Of a stretch of 64,000 nucleotides of DNA, positions 17,480 to 25,998 are shown piece by piece. Made by a program: the position numbers and the translations under genes. The notes beneath the pieces were generated by a model, which saw nothing but the letters and a program-made list of their open reading frames with translations, was not told the origin of the DNA and searched no databases. Source of the stretch: Faecalibacterium sp. GTDB lineage: Bacteria > Bacillota > Clostridia > Oscillospirales > Ruminococcaceae. The stretch is taken from NCBI GenBank assembly GCA_022652735.1, contig JALCRP010000007.1, positions 40,753 through 104,752 on the forward strand. Reading direction: 5' to 3'. Numbering within the stretch: the stretch's first letter is position 1; each line of letters opens with the position of its first letter.

Positions 17480-17836
17480 ATGGAACTGGGTGTAACTGTT
17501 GCCAGCGGCATTGCGCTGGCGGTCGGCGTGTTTTTTGCGTTTGTCGGCGTGGTGGGTATTTTGCGCTTTCCGGATTTCTTTGCCCGCTCGCAGGCGGCAA
17601 CCTGCATTACGACGCTGGGCACGATCGGCGCCATGATCGCCGCCCTGATTTATGCGGTGGCAAGCGGATATTCTACGATCGTGATCGTGAAGCTGCTAGT
17701 GATCGGGCTGATGATTGTGGCGACAAGCGCAGTTTCCGGGCATGCGCTGGAAAAGGGTAACTACCGGCGCGGCCACCGTGCAACGGGCGGCTTTGCTGAG
17801 GACGATTACGGAAAGGATGGTTTCAATGAAAACTGA
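17480..17836 (+). CDS. mbhC: Mrp antiporter subunit G-like (MbhC)
   Basis: Protein of 118 residues, MnhG family: three membrane segments, with GVVGILRFPDFFARSQAATC a clear family motif and TTLGTIGAMIAALIY following. The C-terminal 30 residues are hydrophilic and overlap the next gene by 11 bases. Confidence 0.9.
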   Translation: MELGVTVASGIALAVGVFFAFVGVVGILRFPDFFARSQAATCITTLGTIGAMIAALIYAVASGYSTIVIVKLLVIGLMIVATSAVSGHALEKGNYRRGHRATGGFAEDDYGKDGFNEN

Positions 17837-18095
17837 GTTTCTTTCTGTGCTGAATATTTTGGTGCTGCTGGGCGCGGTTTTGTCCGCGCTGGTTGCCGTG
17901 GAAGCCAAGCGTATTCTGGATTCGGTTATTGCGCTGGGCGCGGCCGGCAGCTTTATGGCTGTAGAATTTTTGTTTTTGCAGGCGCCGGATGTGGCCATCG
18001 CAGAGGCGGCCGTCGGCGCCGTGCTGGGCACGGTTTTGTACATCATTGCGCTGCGTAAAGTAATGGGAAAAGACAGGGAGGATGAAAACGAATGA
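17826..18095 (+). CDS. mbhD: MbhD-like subunit (DUF4040 domain)
   Basis: Protein of 89 residues from ATG at 17826, behind GGAAAGGATGG. Three hydrophobic segments carry AVEAKRILDSVIALGAAGS and FLQAPDVAIAEAAVG, the pattern of DUF4040/MbhD, which corresponds to a C-terminal piece of MrpA. It extends the proton/sodium channel of the module. It overlaps mbhC upstream and mbhE downstream (ATGA). Confidence 0.88.
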   Translation: MKTEFLSVLNILVLLGAVLSALVAVEAKRILDSVIALGAAGSFMAVEFLFLQAPDVAIAEAAVGAVLGTVLYIIALRKVMGKDREDENE

Positions 18096-18541
18096 TGCAT
18101 CACAGAAAAATCCCTGTTGAGTTGGCGGAACCTTCCGACAACGGCCGGCTTTTGTCGGTGCGCAATGTGGTTTTGGCCGTTGCGCTGGCGGTTATTTTGA
18201 TCGTCGGCATCGTTGGCTCGGTTCAGCTGGGCAAGCTTGCCCCGACCTTTAACGGCAAGGTGGATGTGGCCGCTTTGCAAAACGACCCTACTGCATATGA
18301 CCTGAAGGATGCAGACGGCGCGGCCTATGTGATCGTTGCCCAAAACGAGGATAAGACGGCAGCGGAAAATGTCTGCTTTTCCGTTGTGTTCAACTTCCGC
18401 GGATACGATACGATGGGCGAAAGCTTTATTCTGATCGCGGCCATCGCGGGCAGCCTTTGCATCCTGCGCGCCGAAAAGCCCGTTCAGGCGCCGATCGAGC
18501 AGCAGGCAGAAGAAAAGAAAGAGGGAGGCGAGCAACAATGA
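18092..18541 (+). CDS. mbhE: MbhE-like subunit
   Basis: Protein of 149 residues: a helix near residues 25-48, an extracytoplasmic polar region, then VVFNFRGYDTMGES leading into a second helix (ILIAAIAGSLCIL). The FRGYDTxGE motif is typical of MbhE and of the end of MrpA. A hydrophilic Glu/Lys tail ends the protein. The stop overlaps the mbhF start. Confidence 0.85.
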   Translation: MMHHRKIPVELAEPSDNGRLLSVRNVVLAVALAVILIVGIVGSVQLGKLAPTFNGKVDVAALQNDPTAYDLKDADGAAYVIVAQNEDKTAAENVCFSVVFNFRGYDTMGESFILIAAIAGSLCILRAEKPVQAPIEQQAEEKKEGGEQQ

Positions 18542-19032
18542 ACTCCGAACCTTCTTTGCAGCCAAAGAAAAAGGCCCTTGGTATTATCGTGCGCAACGGC
18601 GCAAACCTGTTTTTGCCGCTGGCATGTACGTTTGGAGGCTATGTGATCCTGCACGGGGATTCCTCGCCGGGCGGCGGCTTTCAGGGCGGCGTTTTGGTCG
18701 CGGCGGCCGTGCTGCTGGTGTTTTTGGGCTACGGCGGGCAGAAGCTTTCCACGACCTTTCAGGAGAGCTTTCTGCACAATTCTGAAACTGTGGCCGAGAT
18801 TATGTATGTAGCGATCGGCCTGATTGGCGTGATCGTCGGGCTGAACTTTGCCGTGAACTTTGTCAGCACCACATTTCATCTCGAGACGGCTGTGCTGATG
18901 AACGATGCGGTCGGCTATCACGTTATGGCCGGCATCGGCTGCCTGTTGATTATGATGCTCGGCATCCTGGGCACCAGCGAAAGCGCGCCTGCGCCGCAGG
19001 CACAAACGAAAGAGGAGGAAGAAAAGAAATGA
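18538..19032 (+). CDS. mbhF: Mrp antiporter subunit B-like (MbhF)
   Basis: Protein of 164 residues, MnhB domain. LPLACTFGGYVILHGDSSPG then GGFQGGVLVAAAVLLVF is the family signature; four membrane segments. ATG at 18538 overlaps the mbhE stop. The C-terminus is Glu/Lys-rich. Confidence 0.92.
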   Translation: MNSEPSLQPKKKALGIIVRNGANLFLPLACTFGGYVILHGDSSPGGGFQGGVLVAAAVLLVFLGYGGQKLSTTFQESFLHNSETVAEIMYVAIGLIGVIVGLNFAVNFVSTTFHLETAVLMNDAVGYHVMAGIGCLLIMMLGILGTSESAPAPQAQTKEEEEKK

Positions 19033-19376
19033 CGCTGAACTACATTGTCTCCTTTCTTTTCATCGTACTGGGCCTGTACTGCATCATCACCAAGCACAAC
19101 CTGTTTAAGGTTGTGATCGGCATGTCGATTGTAGATTACGGCACCAACCTGCTGATCGTCTCGATCGGCGCCACAAACGGCGGCACGGCCCCGGTTTATG
19201 CGGCGGGCGAGGTGCCCGCGGGCACCGTCTTTGTCGACCCGATCCCGATGGCGCTGACGCTGACAAGCATCGTCATCGGCGCCTGCATTACGGCGATGGC
19301 GCTGGCCTTTGTCATCAAGATGAACGAGCAGTATCATACGCTCGATACCCGCAAGATTCGGAGGTTGAATGGCTGA
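19029..19376 (+). CDS. mbhG: Mrp antiporter subunit C-like (MbhG, NuoK-like)
   Basis: Protein of 115 residues with three membrane helices, homologous to NuoK and MnhC: FIVLGLYCIITKHNLFKVVIG at the N-terminus and DPIPMALTLTSIVIGACITA carrying the family's central motif. It overlaps mbhF by four bases and mbhH by eight. Confidence 0.93.
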   Translation: MTLNYIVSFLFIVLGLYCIITKHNLFKVVIGMSIVDYGTNLLIVSIGATNGGTAPVYAAGEVPAGTVFVDPIPMALTLTSIVIGACITAMALAFVIKMNEQYHTLDTRKIRRLNG

Positions 19377-21306
19377 TATGATCGAAAACTTTCCGATTCT
19401 GGCAATTATGTCCCTGTTTATGGGTGCGTTTTTGAACAGCCTGTTCGGCCGTAAAAATCGCAAAGTAGGCAACGTCGTCGTATTTGTGGCGATGGCGCTT
19501 GCGCTCGGGCTGATGTTGGCCCTCGTCAAGCCCGTCATGATCGACGGCAGCGTAATCTGTTATTGGATGGGCGATTGGGCCCCGGCTGCCGGTTGGGCCT
19601 ACGGCATCGGCCTCGAAGTCGATGCGCTGAGCCTGTTTTTCGGCCTGATCGTTACGGTGGCCGTGATGATCTCGGGCACCTACAGCTTTACTTATATGGC
19701 CAAGGACGACAGCCAGGTAAACTTCTATACGATGTTTTTGATGCTGGCCGGCTCGGTGCTGGGCCTTGTGCTTTCGGGCGATTTATTCAATGTGTTCGTT
19801 ATGGTTGAGATCATGACCTTCACCGCGGTGGGCTTAACGGCGTTCCGTAACTGGTACGAAGGCGCGCTGGAAGGTGCGTTCAAGTATCTGGTGGTTGGGT
19901 CGCTAGGGTCTACCTGCATCTTGACGGGCACCATTCTGATTTATGCCAATCTGCACACGCTGAATATGGCGCAGATCGCGGCGCTTGCCCCCAGCCATGT
20001 CAATGCCACGATGGTGGTAGCGTTTGCTTTCCTGTTCACAGGCTTTGCGACAAAAGCCTTCCTGTTCCCGTTCCATACGCTGGCGGCGGACGCACACGCA
20101 GTTGCCCCGGCGTCGATCTCTCTGATGATTTCCGGTGTGCTGACGAAGTGCGGCGTATACGGCATCATCCGGCTTGTGTATGATCTGTTCCAGAACTCTA
20201 ACGAGAACGCGGTGCAGTATCTTGTTACGGGCCTTGGTACGCTGACGATGTTCATCTGTGTGACGATGGCGTTTAACCAGCATAACTTTAAGCGTCTGCT
20301 GGCGTTCCACTCCATCTCGCAGGTGGGCTATGTGATCGCCGTAGTGGGCCTTGGCTCGGGCCTTGGCCTGACGGCCGGCCTTTACCATGCGATGAACCAC
20401 ACGATCTTCAAGGGCCTGCTGTTCTTGGCGGCGGGCGCCGTGCAGCACGAGACGGGCAGCCTTGACCTCGATGGCCTCGGCGGGCTTTCGCGCAAGATGC
20501 CGAAAACGACGGCGCTGTTTTTGATCGGCGCGGCGTCTATTTCCGGCCTGCCGCCCTTTAACGGCTTTGCCTCGAAATGGATGATCTATCAGGCCGCAAT
20601 GGAAAAGGCTGCCGATACGGGCAACTTCTTCTATGTGTTCGTGTGCATCGTGGCGTTAATCACCTCGGTGCTTACGCTGGCGAGCTTTGTCAAAGTGGCG
20701 CAGTCGGTCTTCTTCGGGCAGCTGCCGAAATCCTGCGAAAACGTGAAAGAGTGCCCGCTTACGATGCGCCTTCCCATGTGGATTCTGGCCATCCTGTGCA
20801 TCGTGCTGGGCATCTTCCCGAATGCGGTGCAACAGTATCTGCTTTCGCCGGCGGCTGCTGCAGCGTTTGATGCGCAGAACTATATTGCGACGATGCTGGA
20901 GGGCGCAGGCCCGACCAGCGCCGGCATGGAGATCAGCTTCTTGGGCGCGTGGAATCCGCTTGTCTGGCTGATTTTGCTGCTGGTGGTGACATTTGCTTTG
21001 ACGATCGTGGCATGCAGCGGCAAAAAGGGCATCGGCAAGACGCTTGCGCCCGCGCCGCTTCAGGCAGGCGATGTCGAGGATGTGCAGGTTGCGCCCGAAA
21101 ACGCAAAGTACGAGCCGTTCTTCTCCGGCGAGGAGAGCGAATATTCGCAGGTAGGCGGCTCGGACCTGTTCTGGGGCTTTAAGCACAACTGGCGCAAATA
21201 TTTCAGCTTTATGCACGATTGGCACAGCGGCATCGTGAACGATTACGAGCTGTACGGTGTGGTATGCTTGGCTGCGGTGATGCTGTACTGCATCCTGTTT
21301 GTGTAA
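19369..21306 (+). CDS. mbhH: Mrp antiporter subunit D-like (MbhH), apparently fused to MbhI
   Basis: Protein of 645 residues. The first ~510 are a Proton_antipo_M (NuoL/M/N, MrpD) domain with AVAPASISLMISGVLTKCGV, LLAFHSISQVGYVIAVVG and MNHTIFKGLLFLAAGAV. Separate MbhH proteins are about 510 residues. Here the chain continues with a helix (NPLVWLILLLVVTFALTIVA), a long polar stretch with a Trp-rich segment (FWGFKHNWRKYFSFMHDWHS), and a last helix. That matches the helix-linker-helix plan and size of MbhI, which joins the antiporter to the hydrogenase arm. The fusion is inferred from length and layout. Confidence 0.9.
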   Translation: MADMIENFPILAIMSLFMGAFLNSLFGRKNRKVGNVVVFVAMALALGLMLALVKPVMIDGSVICYWMGDWAPAAGWAYGIGLEVDALSLFFGLIVTVAVMISGTYSFTYMAKDDSQVNFYTMFLMLAGSVLGLVLSGDLFNVFVMVEIMTFTAVGLTAFRNWYEGALEGAFKYLVVGSLGSTCILTGTILIYANLHTLNMAQIAALAPSHVNATMVVAFAFLFTGFATKAFLFPFHTLAADAHAVAPASISLMISGVLTKCGVYGIIRLVYDLFQNSNENAVQYLVTGLGTLTMFICVTMAFNQHNFKRLLAFHSISQVGYVIAVVGLGSGLGLTAGLYHAMNHTIFKGLLFLAAGAVQHETGSLDLDGLGGLSRKMPKTTALFLIGAASISGLPPFNGFASKWMIYQAAMEKAADTGNFFYVFVCIVALITSVLTLASFVKVAQSVFFGQLPKSCENVKECPLTMRLPMWILAILCIVLGIFPNAVQQYLLSPAAAAAFDAQNYIATMLEGAGPTSAGMEISFLGAWNPLVWLILLLVVTFALTIVACSGKKGIGKTLAPAPLQAGDVEDVQVAPENAKYEPFFSGEESEYSQVGGSDLFWGFKHNWRKYFSFMHDWHSGIVNDYELYGVVCLAAVMLYCILFV

Positions 21307-21321
21307 GGGGAGGGGAAAAGA

Positions 21322-22338
21322 ATGTCTACAATCGGTGTCGCAATTTCCCTGCCTCAGATGGTGCTGCTTTTCTTGTTTTTCCTGCTGATTTTTCCCGGAT
21401 GTCTGTTTACCTTCGGGATGTCCGTTCTGCTTTCCGGGCTGGACCGCAAATTTGTGGCGCGTATGCAGCGCCGCGTTGGCCCGCCGCTTTTGCAGCCGCT
21501 GTACGATTACTTAAAGTGCATCGGCAAAGAAACGATTCTTCCGCGCAAAGCCAACCGCTTTTGGTTTAAGGCGGCTCCCATGATCGGCCTCGCCAGCGTG
21601 TTCGTCACGGCGGCGCTGATCCCGGTGGGCGGCGTATGGCCGTTCAGCGGCACGGCCGATCTGATCGTTGTGCTGTATCTTTTGACGCTTGCCTCGGTGA
21701 TGGTGATCGTGGGCAGCGCGGCCTCGGCTTCGCCGTTTGCGGGCGTGGGCCTTTCGCGCGAAATGGTGGCAATGATTAGTTACGAGCTGCCGTTCGTGCT
21801 GGCGATTTTGGCCGTGGGCCGTGTGGCAGGCAGCGATTTGGCCGCTGCGGCAAACAGCAGCAGCCTTTATGGTGGCATGACGTTTTCGTTTGCAAACATT
21901 CTCGCATACCAGAGCGCGAACGGTATGCTGCTTTCGCACTGGGCGCTCATCCCGGCGGCCATCGCCATGCTGCTTGTCATCCCGTGTGAAGCGGGCGTCC
22001 AGCCGTTCGACATCGACGAGGCGGAAACCGAGATCTGCGAAGGTGTATTGGCCGAGTATTCGGGCCATCCGCTCGGGCGCTATAAGCTGATGCACAACAT
22101 CAAAATGTACATTATGGCTGCGCTTTTCTGCGTGATGTTCCTTTATGTGGATACCGGCATGGTGTGGGCAAATGTGCTGATTTTTGTGCTCGAAACCATT
22201 GTGGTTACCTTCCTTTCGATGAGCCTGCCGCATGCCGTAAGCGCGCGCCTGCGCGTCGAGCAGGTGTTCAAATTTTACTGGACATGGGTCGCCGGGCTGG
22301 CGGGTGTCAGCCTAATCCTCGTCTGGCTCGGGCTGTAA
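21322..22338 (+). CDS. mbhM: Hydrogenase membrane anchor (MbhM/NuoH-like)
   Basis: Protein of 338 residues, NuoH/EchB family with about eight helices. Family features: DRKFVARMQRRVGPPLLQPL (the quinone-cavity loop in complex I), REMVAMISYELPFVLAI and IPCEAGVQPFDIDEAETEI. It anchors the catalytic arm and relays conformational change to the antiporter. It follows mbhH after 15 bases behind AAGGGGAGGGG. Confidence 0.94.
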   Translation: MSTIGVAISLPQMVLLFLFFLLIFPGCLFTFGMSVLLSGLDRKFVARMQRRVGPPLLQPLYDYLKCIGKETILPRKANRFWFKAAPMIGLASVFVTAALIPVGGVWPFSGTADLIVVLYLLTLASVMVIVGSAASASPFAGVGLSREMVAMISYELPFVLAILAVGRVAGSDLAAAANSSSLYGGMTFSFANILAYQSANGMLLSHWALIPAAIAMLLVIPCEAGVQPFDIDEAETEICEGVLAEYSGHPLGRYKLMHNIKMYIMAALFCVMFLYVDTGMVWANVLIFVLETIVVTFLSMSLPHAVSARLRVEQVFKFYWTWVAGLAGVSLILVWLGL

Positions 22339-22351
22339 GGAGAGTGTGCAG

Positions 22352-22798
22352 ATGTTTCAGAATATGATCGATCATGCCACCGCGAAAAGCCCGTGGCTGT
22401 TTCATATCAACGCAGGCAGCTGCAACGGCTGCGATATTGAGATTGTGGCCGCGCTGACACCGCGCTATGATGCCGAGCGCCTTGGCTGCCGGCTGTGCGG
22501 CAGCCCGCGGCAGGCGGATATTGTGCTGGTCAGCGGCCCGGTTACGCTGCAAAGTCGTGATCGGCTTATCCGTACTTTGGCGCAGGTGCCGCAGCCGTTC
22601 TGCGTGGTAAGCGTCGGCTCGTGCCCGTGCAGCGGCAATGTGTTTAAGGGCAGCTACGCCATCTGCGGGCCGCTTGAAAAATATGTGCATGTGGACGTAA
22701 GCGTGGCGGGCTGCACCCCGAAGCCGGAGGCCATTATCGCCGGCATCGCCAAGGCAACCGAGATTTTAGCACAAAAGCGGAAGGAGATGCGTAAGTAA
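22352..22798 (+). CDS. mbhJ: [NiFe] hydrogenase small subunit (MbhJ/NuoB-like)
   Basis: Protein of 148 residues carrying the proximal [4Fe-4S] cluster: Cys residues in GSCNGCDIEIVAAL, VGSCPCSGNVF and AGCTPKPEAI. It is the short group 4 form without the medial/distal cluster domain. ATG at 22352 is nine bases after AAGGAG; a GTG at 22346 is too close to it. The stop overlaps the mbhN start (TAATG). Confidence 0.93.
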   Translation: MFQNMIDHATAKSPWLFHINAGSCNGCDIEIVAALTPRYDAERLGCRLCGSPRQADIVLVSGPVTLQSRDRLIRTLAQVPQPFCVVSVGSCPCSGNVFKGSYAICGPLEKYVHVDVSVAGCTPKPEAIIAGIAKATEILAQKRKEMRK

Positions 22799-23349
22799 TG
22801 CTGCCGATTTTACCGTATACCGGCAAGGCGCTTGCCAACCTGTTCAAAAAGCCTTCCACAGAAAGCTTCCCGAAAGGGCCGGCCCCGAAAGCCGCGCCCC
22901 ATTATCGCGGCCGCATCGCCTATGACGCCACAAAATGTATCAACTGCGGCATGTGCGAGCGCGTGTGTGCCCCGCACTGTATGACGCGCACTTCCAAGCC
23001 TGCGCCGGGCGGTGAGCCGGGCGATTTAGAGGTGAGCTTTACCTTTGATTTGACAAGCTGCACGTACTGCGGCCTGTGCGCGGATTTCTGCGCCAAAAAG
23101 GCGATCACGCTGACGGACGACTGCATTATCGTCGGCACAAAGCCCGAGGATTTTGCGGTGGGCGGCACCTTTATTAAAAAGGCCCCGCCGAAGCCGAAGT
23201 TTACGCCCGAGCAGCTTGCTGCAATGAAAGCAGCTGCGCTGGCAAAGGCTGCCGCGGCGAAAGCCGCTAAGGAAGGCGGAGCCGCCCCGGCCGCCGCAAA
23301 ACCGGCGGAAAAACCCGCGCAGCCCGCTGCCCCGGCGAAGCCAGAATAA
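22798..23349 (+). CDS. mbhN: Hydrogenase polyferredoxin subunit (MbhN/NuoI-like)
   Basis: Protein of 183 residues. Two [4Fe-4S] motifs, CINCGMCERVC (about 42-52) and CTYCGLCADFC (about 85-95), accept electrons from soluble ferredoxin and pass them to MbhJ. Residues about 125-183 are an unusual Ala/Lys/Pro-rich tail resembling flexible linkers, not part of the usual NuoI-like fold. It starts on the mbhJ stop. Confidence 0.92.
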   Translation: MLPILPYTGKALANLFKKPSTESFPKGPAPKAAPHYRGRIAYDATKCINCGMCERVCAPHCMTRTSKPAPGGEPGDLEVSFTFDLTSCTYCGLCADFCAKKAITLTDDCIIVGTKPEDFAVGGTFIKKAPPKPKFTPEQLAAMKAAALAKAAAAKAAKEGGAAPAAAKPAEKPAQPAAPAKPE

Positions 23350-23352
23350 CGC

Positions 23353-25731
23353 ATGCCTGAAAAAAAGCGCATTGCCGTGACGGTATCCGGCATCGTGCAG
23401 GGGGTCGGGTTTCGGCCGTTTGTGCATCGGTGCGCCGAAAAATATGGCCTGTGTGGCTGGGCGAGGAATACGGCCGCGGGCGTCGCGCTGGAGCTGGAGG
23501 GCGAAGAAACCGCCCTCGGCGGCTTTTTGCAGGAGCTTACGGCAAACCCGCCGCCGCTGGCGGTGATTGAGGCCGTGCAGACGGCGCCGCAGAAAACCAC
23601 AGCGGGGTATACGGATTTTACGATCCGCAAAAGCTTGGCCGGTGTGCATGATACGATGATCTCGCCAGATGTGGGCACCTGCCCCGATTGCCTGCGCGAA
23701 CTGCGCGACCCTGCTAACCGCCGCTATCGCTATCCGTTTCTCAACTGCACAAACTGCGGGCCGCGCTTTACCATTACAAAAACGGTTCCGTATGACCGCA
23801 GCAATACCACGATGGCGGCGTTTCCCATGTGCCCGGATTGTGCCGCGGAATATGCCGATATTCAGGATCGGCGCTATCATGCGCAGCCGGATTGCTGCCC
23901 GGTTTGCGGGCCGCGCCTGTGGTTTTGCGGCGCGGACGGGAAAGAGCAGCCCGGCGACGCGATCGCCGCGGCTGTAGCGCTGCTTCGGCGCGGCGGCATC
24001 CTTGCCGTGAAAGGCTTGGGAGGGTTTCATCTGGCCTGTACGCTGGACGACCCCGAAACGGCCCGCATCCTGCGCCGGCGCAAGCACCGCGATGAAAAAC
24101 CGTTTGCGCTGATGTGCCCGAGCGTGGCGGCGGCAAAAACCTACTGTCAGGTTTCGCCGCAGGAGGCCGCCCTGCTCGAAAGCCGGCGGCGGCCTATCGT
24201 GCTGCTGCAAAAGCGCACGCCGGGCCTGTTGCCCCAAATCAGCGAAAACGGCGCGATCGGTATAATGCTGCCATATACGCCGCTGCACTATTTGCTGTTT
24301 GACCCGCTGCCACAGGGCGGCGGGAAAAAACAAGCCGCGGAAATGCCGTTGCACAGCGAAGATTTTGGAACTATCGCTGCGCAGGGCGGCGCTGTGCCGC
24401 CGGAGCAAGCGGACGCATTTTCTTTTCCGGCGCTGGTGATGACGAGCGCAAACCTTTCCGATTGCCCGGTGATTACGGATAACGCGGAGGCGCTGGAAAA
24501 GCTGGCGGGCATTGCGGACGGCTTTTTGCTGCATAACCGTGCAATCGAGGCACGGTGCGATGATTCGCTGGTGCGCATTTTTGAAGGAAACCCTTATTTT
24601 TTGCGCCGCAGCCGCGGCTATGCGCCGCAGCCGTTGTTTCTTCCCTTTGACACGAGCGGAATTTTGGCGCTTGGGGCCGAGCAGAAAGCAAGCTTTGCCC
24701 TTGGCAAAGAGCATACCCTTTTTTACAGCCAGCATATCGGGGATTTGAAAAATGCCGAGACGCTGGCCCATTACGAGACGCAGATCGCGCGGTTTGAGCG
24801 CCTGTTTGGCGTGGCGCCGCGGCGCTTGGTGTGTGATCTGCACCCGGATTATCTTTCGTCCGAGTACGCGCAGCGGCTGGCGGAGAAGGAAAGCCTGCCA
24901 CTTTTGCCCGTACAGCATCATTGGGCACACATGGCCTCGTGCATGGCAGATAACGGCCTCGACGGCGGATGCATCGGCCTGATCTGGGATGGCACCGGCC
25001 TCGGCACGGATGGTACGATCTGGGGCGGTGAGGCGCTGGCCGGCGATTACACGCACGTTGCGCGCGCGGCGTCGCTGCGGCCGATTTTGCTGCCGGGCGG
25101 GGACAGGGCAGTTCGGGAGATCGGGCGCATCGGCTTTTCGCTGGCGCGGGATGCCGGTATTTCGGAGGCTTCGCCGTTGCCGGACGCAGAAAAAGCGAGG
25201 CTGGATAAACTTCTGAACGCCGGGCTGAACTGCCCGTCTTCCAGCGGCATGGGCCGCCTGTTCGATGGGGTATATGCCCTTTTGACAGGGCGGCTTATCG
25301 CCAGCTACGAGGGGCAGGGGGCTGTTTTGCTCGAGGCGATGGCGGAACAAAGCGGCGCCAAAACCGGCACGGCGCCTTTCCCGGTGGAGTTCTATTGGGA
25401 TAACGCCCTGCCGCGCTGGGATACCCGTGTGATGCTGAGGGCACTTTGGACACAGAAATGCGCCGGGGTGCCGCCCGAAACGCTGGCGATGCGCTTTTTG
25501 GAAACACTGGTGCAGGTAGGGGTAAAGCAATGCTGCTTTGCCCGCGAAGCAAGCGGCTTTGGCCGTGTGGTGCTTTCCGGCGGCGTGTTCCAAAACATGC
25601 TGCTGCTGGCGCGCCTGCCCGAAGCGCTCAAGGCGCAGGGCTTTACCGTATATCATCCCTGCCGTGTGGCGGCCAACGATGAGGGGATCGCCCTCGGGCA
25701 GGCGGCCATTGCGGCGCACACGGCACTATAA
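23353..25731 (+). CDS. hypF: Carbamoyltransferase HypF
   Basis: Protein of 792 residues that makes the CN ligand precursor of the active-site iron, converting carbamoyl phosphate and transferring the carbamoyl group to HypE. Order of domains: acylphosphatase (GIVQGVGFRPFVHRCA, residues 13-28), two zinc fingers (CPDCLRELRDP through CTNCGPRF; CPDCAAEY through CPVCGPRL), YrdC-like domain (about 200-385, containing KGLGGFHLACT) and Kae1-like domain with VQHHWAHMASCM. It starts three bases after mbhN. Confidence 0.97.
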   Translation: MPEKKRIAVTVSGIVQGVGFRPFVHRCAEKYGLCGWARNTAAGVALELEGEETALGGFLQELTANPPPLAVIEAVQTAPQKTTAGYTDFTIRKSLAGVHDTMISPDVGTCPDCLRELRDPANRRYRYPFLNCTNCGPRFTITKTVPYDRSNTTMAAFPMCPDCAAEYADIQDRRYHAQPDCCPVCGPRLWFCGADGKEQPGDAIAAAVALLRRGGILAVKGLGGFHLACTLDDPETARILRRRKHRDEKPFALMCPSVAAAKTYCQVSPQEAALLESRRRPIVLLQKRTPGLLPQISENGAIGIMLPYTPLHYLLFDPLPQGGGKKQAAEMPLHSEDFGTIAAQGGAVPPEQADAFSFPALVMTSANLSDCPVITDNAEALEKLAGIADGFLLHNRAIEARCDDSLVRIFEGNPYFLRRSRGYAPQPLFLPFDTSGILALGAEQKASFALGKEHTLFYSQHIGDLKNAETLAHYETQIARFERLFGVAPRRLVCDLHPDYLSSEYAQRLAEKESLPLLPVQHHWAHMASCMADNGLDGGCIGLIWDGTGLGTDGTIWGGEALAGDYTHVARAASLRPILLPGGDRAVREIGRIGFSLARDAGISEASPLPDAEKARLDKLLNAGLNCPSSSGMGRLFDGVYALLTGRLIASYEGQGAVLLEAMAEQSGAKTGTAPFPVEFYWDNALPRWDTRVMLRALWTQKCAGVPPETLAMRFLETLVQVGVKQCCFAREASGFGRVVLSGGVFQNMLLLARLPEALKAQGFTVYHPCRVAANDEGIALGQAAIAAHTAL

Positions 25732-25779
25732 AAATGGAAAACAGCAAGATACGTTCTTTTTGAAAGGGGGCGACGCAGC

Positions 25780-25998
25780 ATGTGTTTGGCGGTTCCGCTG
25801 CATATTGTAGAAAAAAACGGCCCGGATGCCGTCGGTGAGGCGGGCGGCGTCCGCCGCCGGATTCGGCTGGATTTTGTGCCGAAGGCGCAGTTGGGCGATT
25901 ATGTGATCGTCCACGCCGGGTTTGCCATTGAGATTTTGGGCGAGCAGCAGGCAAAAGAAAACCTTGCCGCCTTGCAGGAGGTCGCCGATGCTCTCTGA
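25780..25998 (+). CDS. hypC: Hydrogenase maturation chaperone HypC
   Basis: Protein of 72 residues starting MCLAVPLHIVE; the N-terminal Cys2 binds the Fe(CN)2CO precursor. GDYVIVHAGFAIEIL is the second family block. It works with HypD and hands the iron centre to MbhL. AAAGGGGG lies 10 bases before the start. It overlaps hypD by 11 bases. Confidence 0.96.
   Translation: MCLAVPLHIVEKNGPDAVGEAGGVRRRIRLDFVPKAQLGDYVIVHAGFAIEILGEQQAKENLAALQEVADAL

Noticed and set aside
23026..25719. 897-codon open frame on the minus strand opposite mbhN/hypF
   Set aside because: It is the complement of well-supported hypF and mbhN, has no recognisable motif and is rich in His, Arg and Gln, as expected for shadows in GC-rich DNA.
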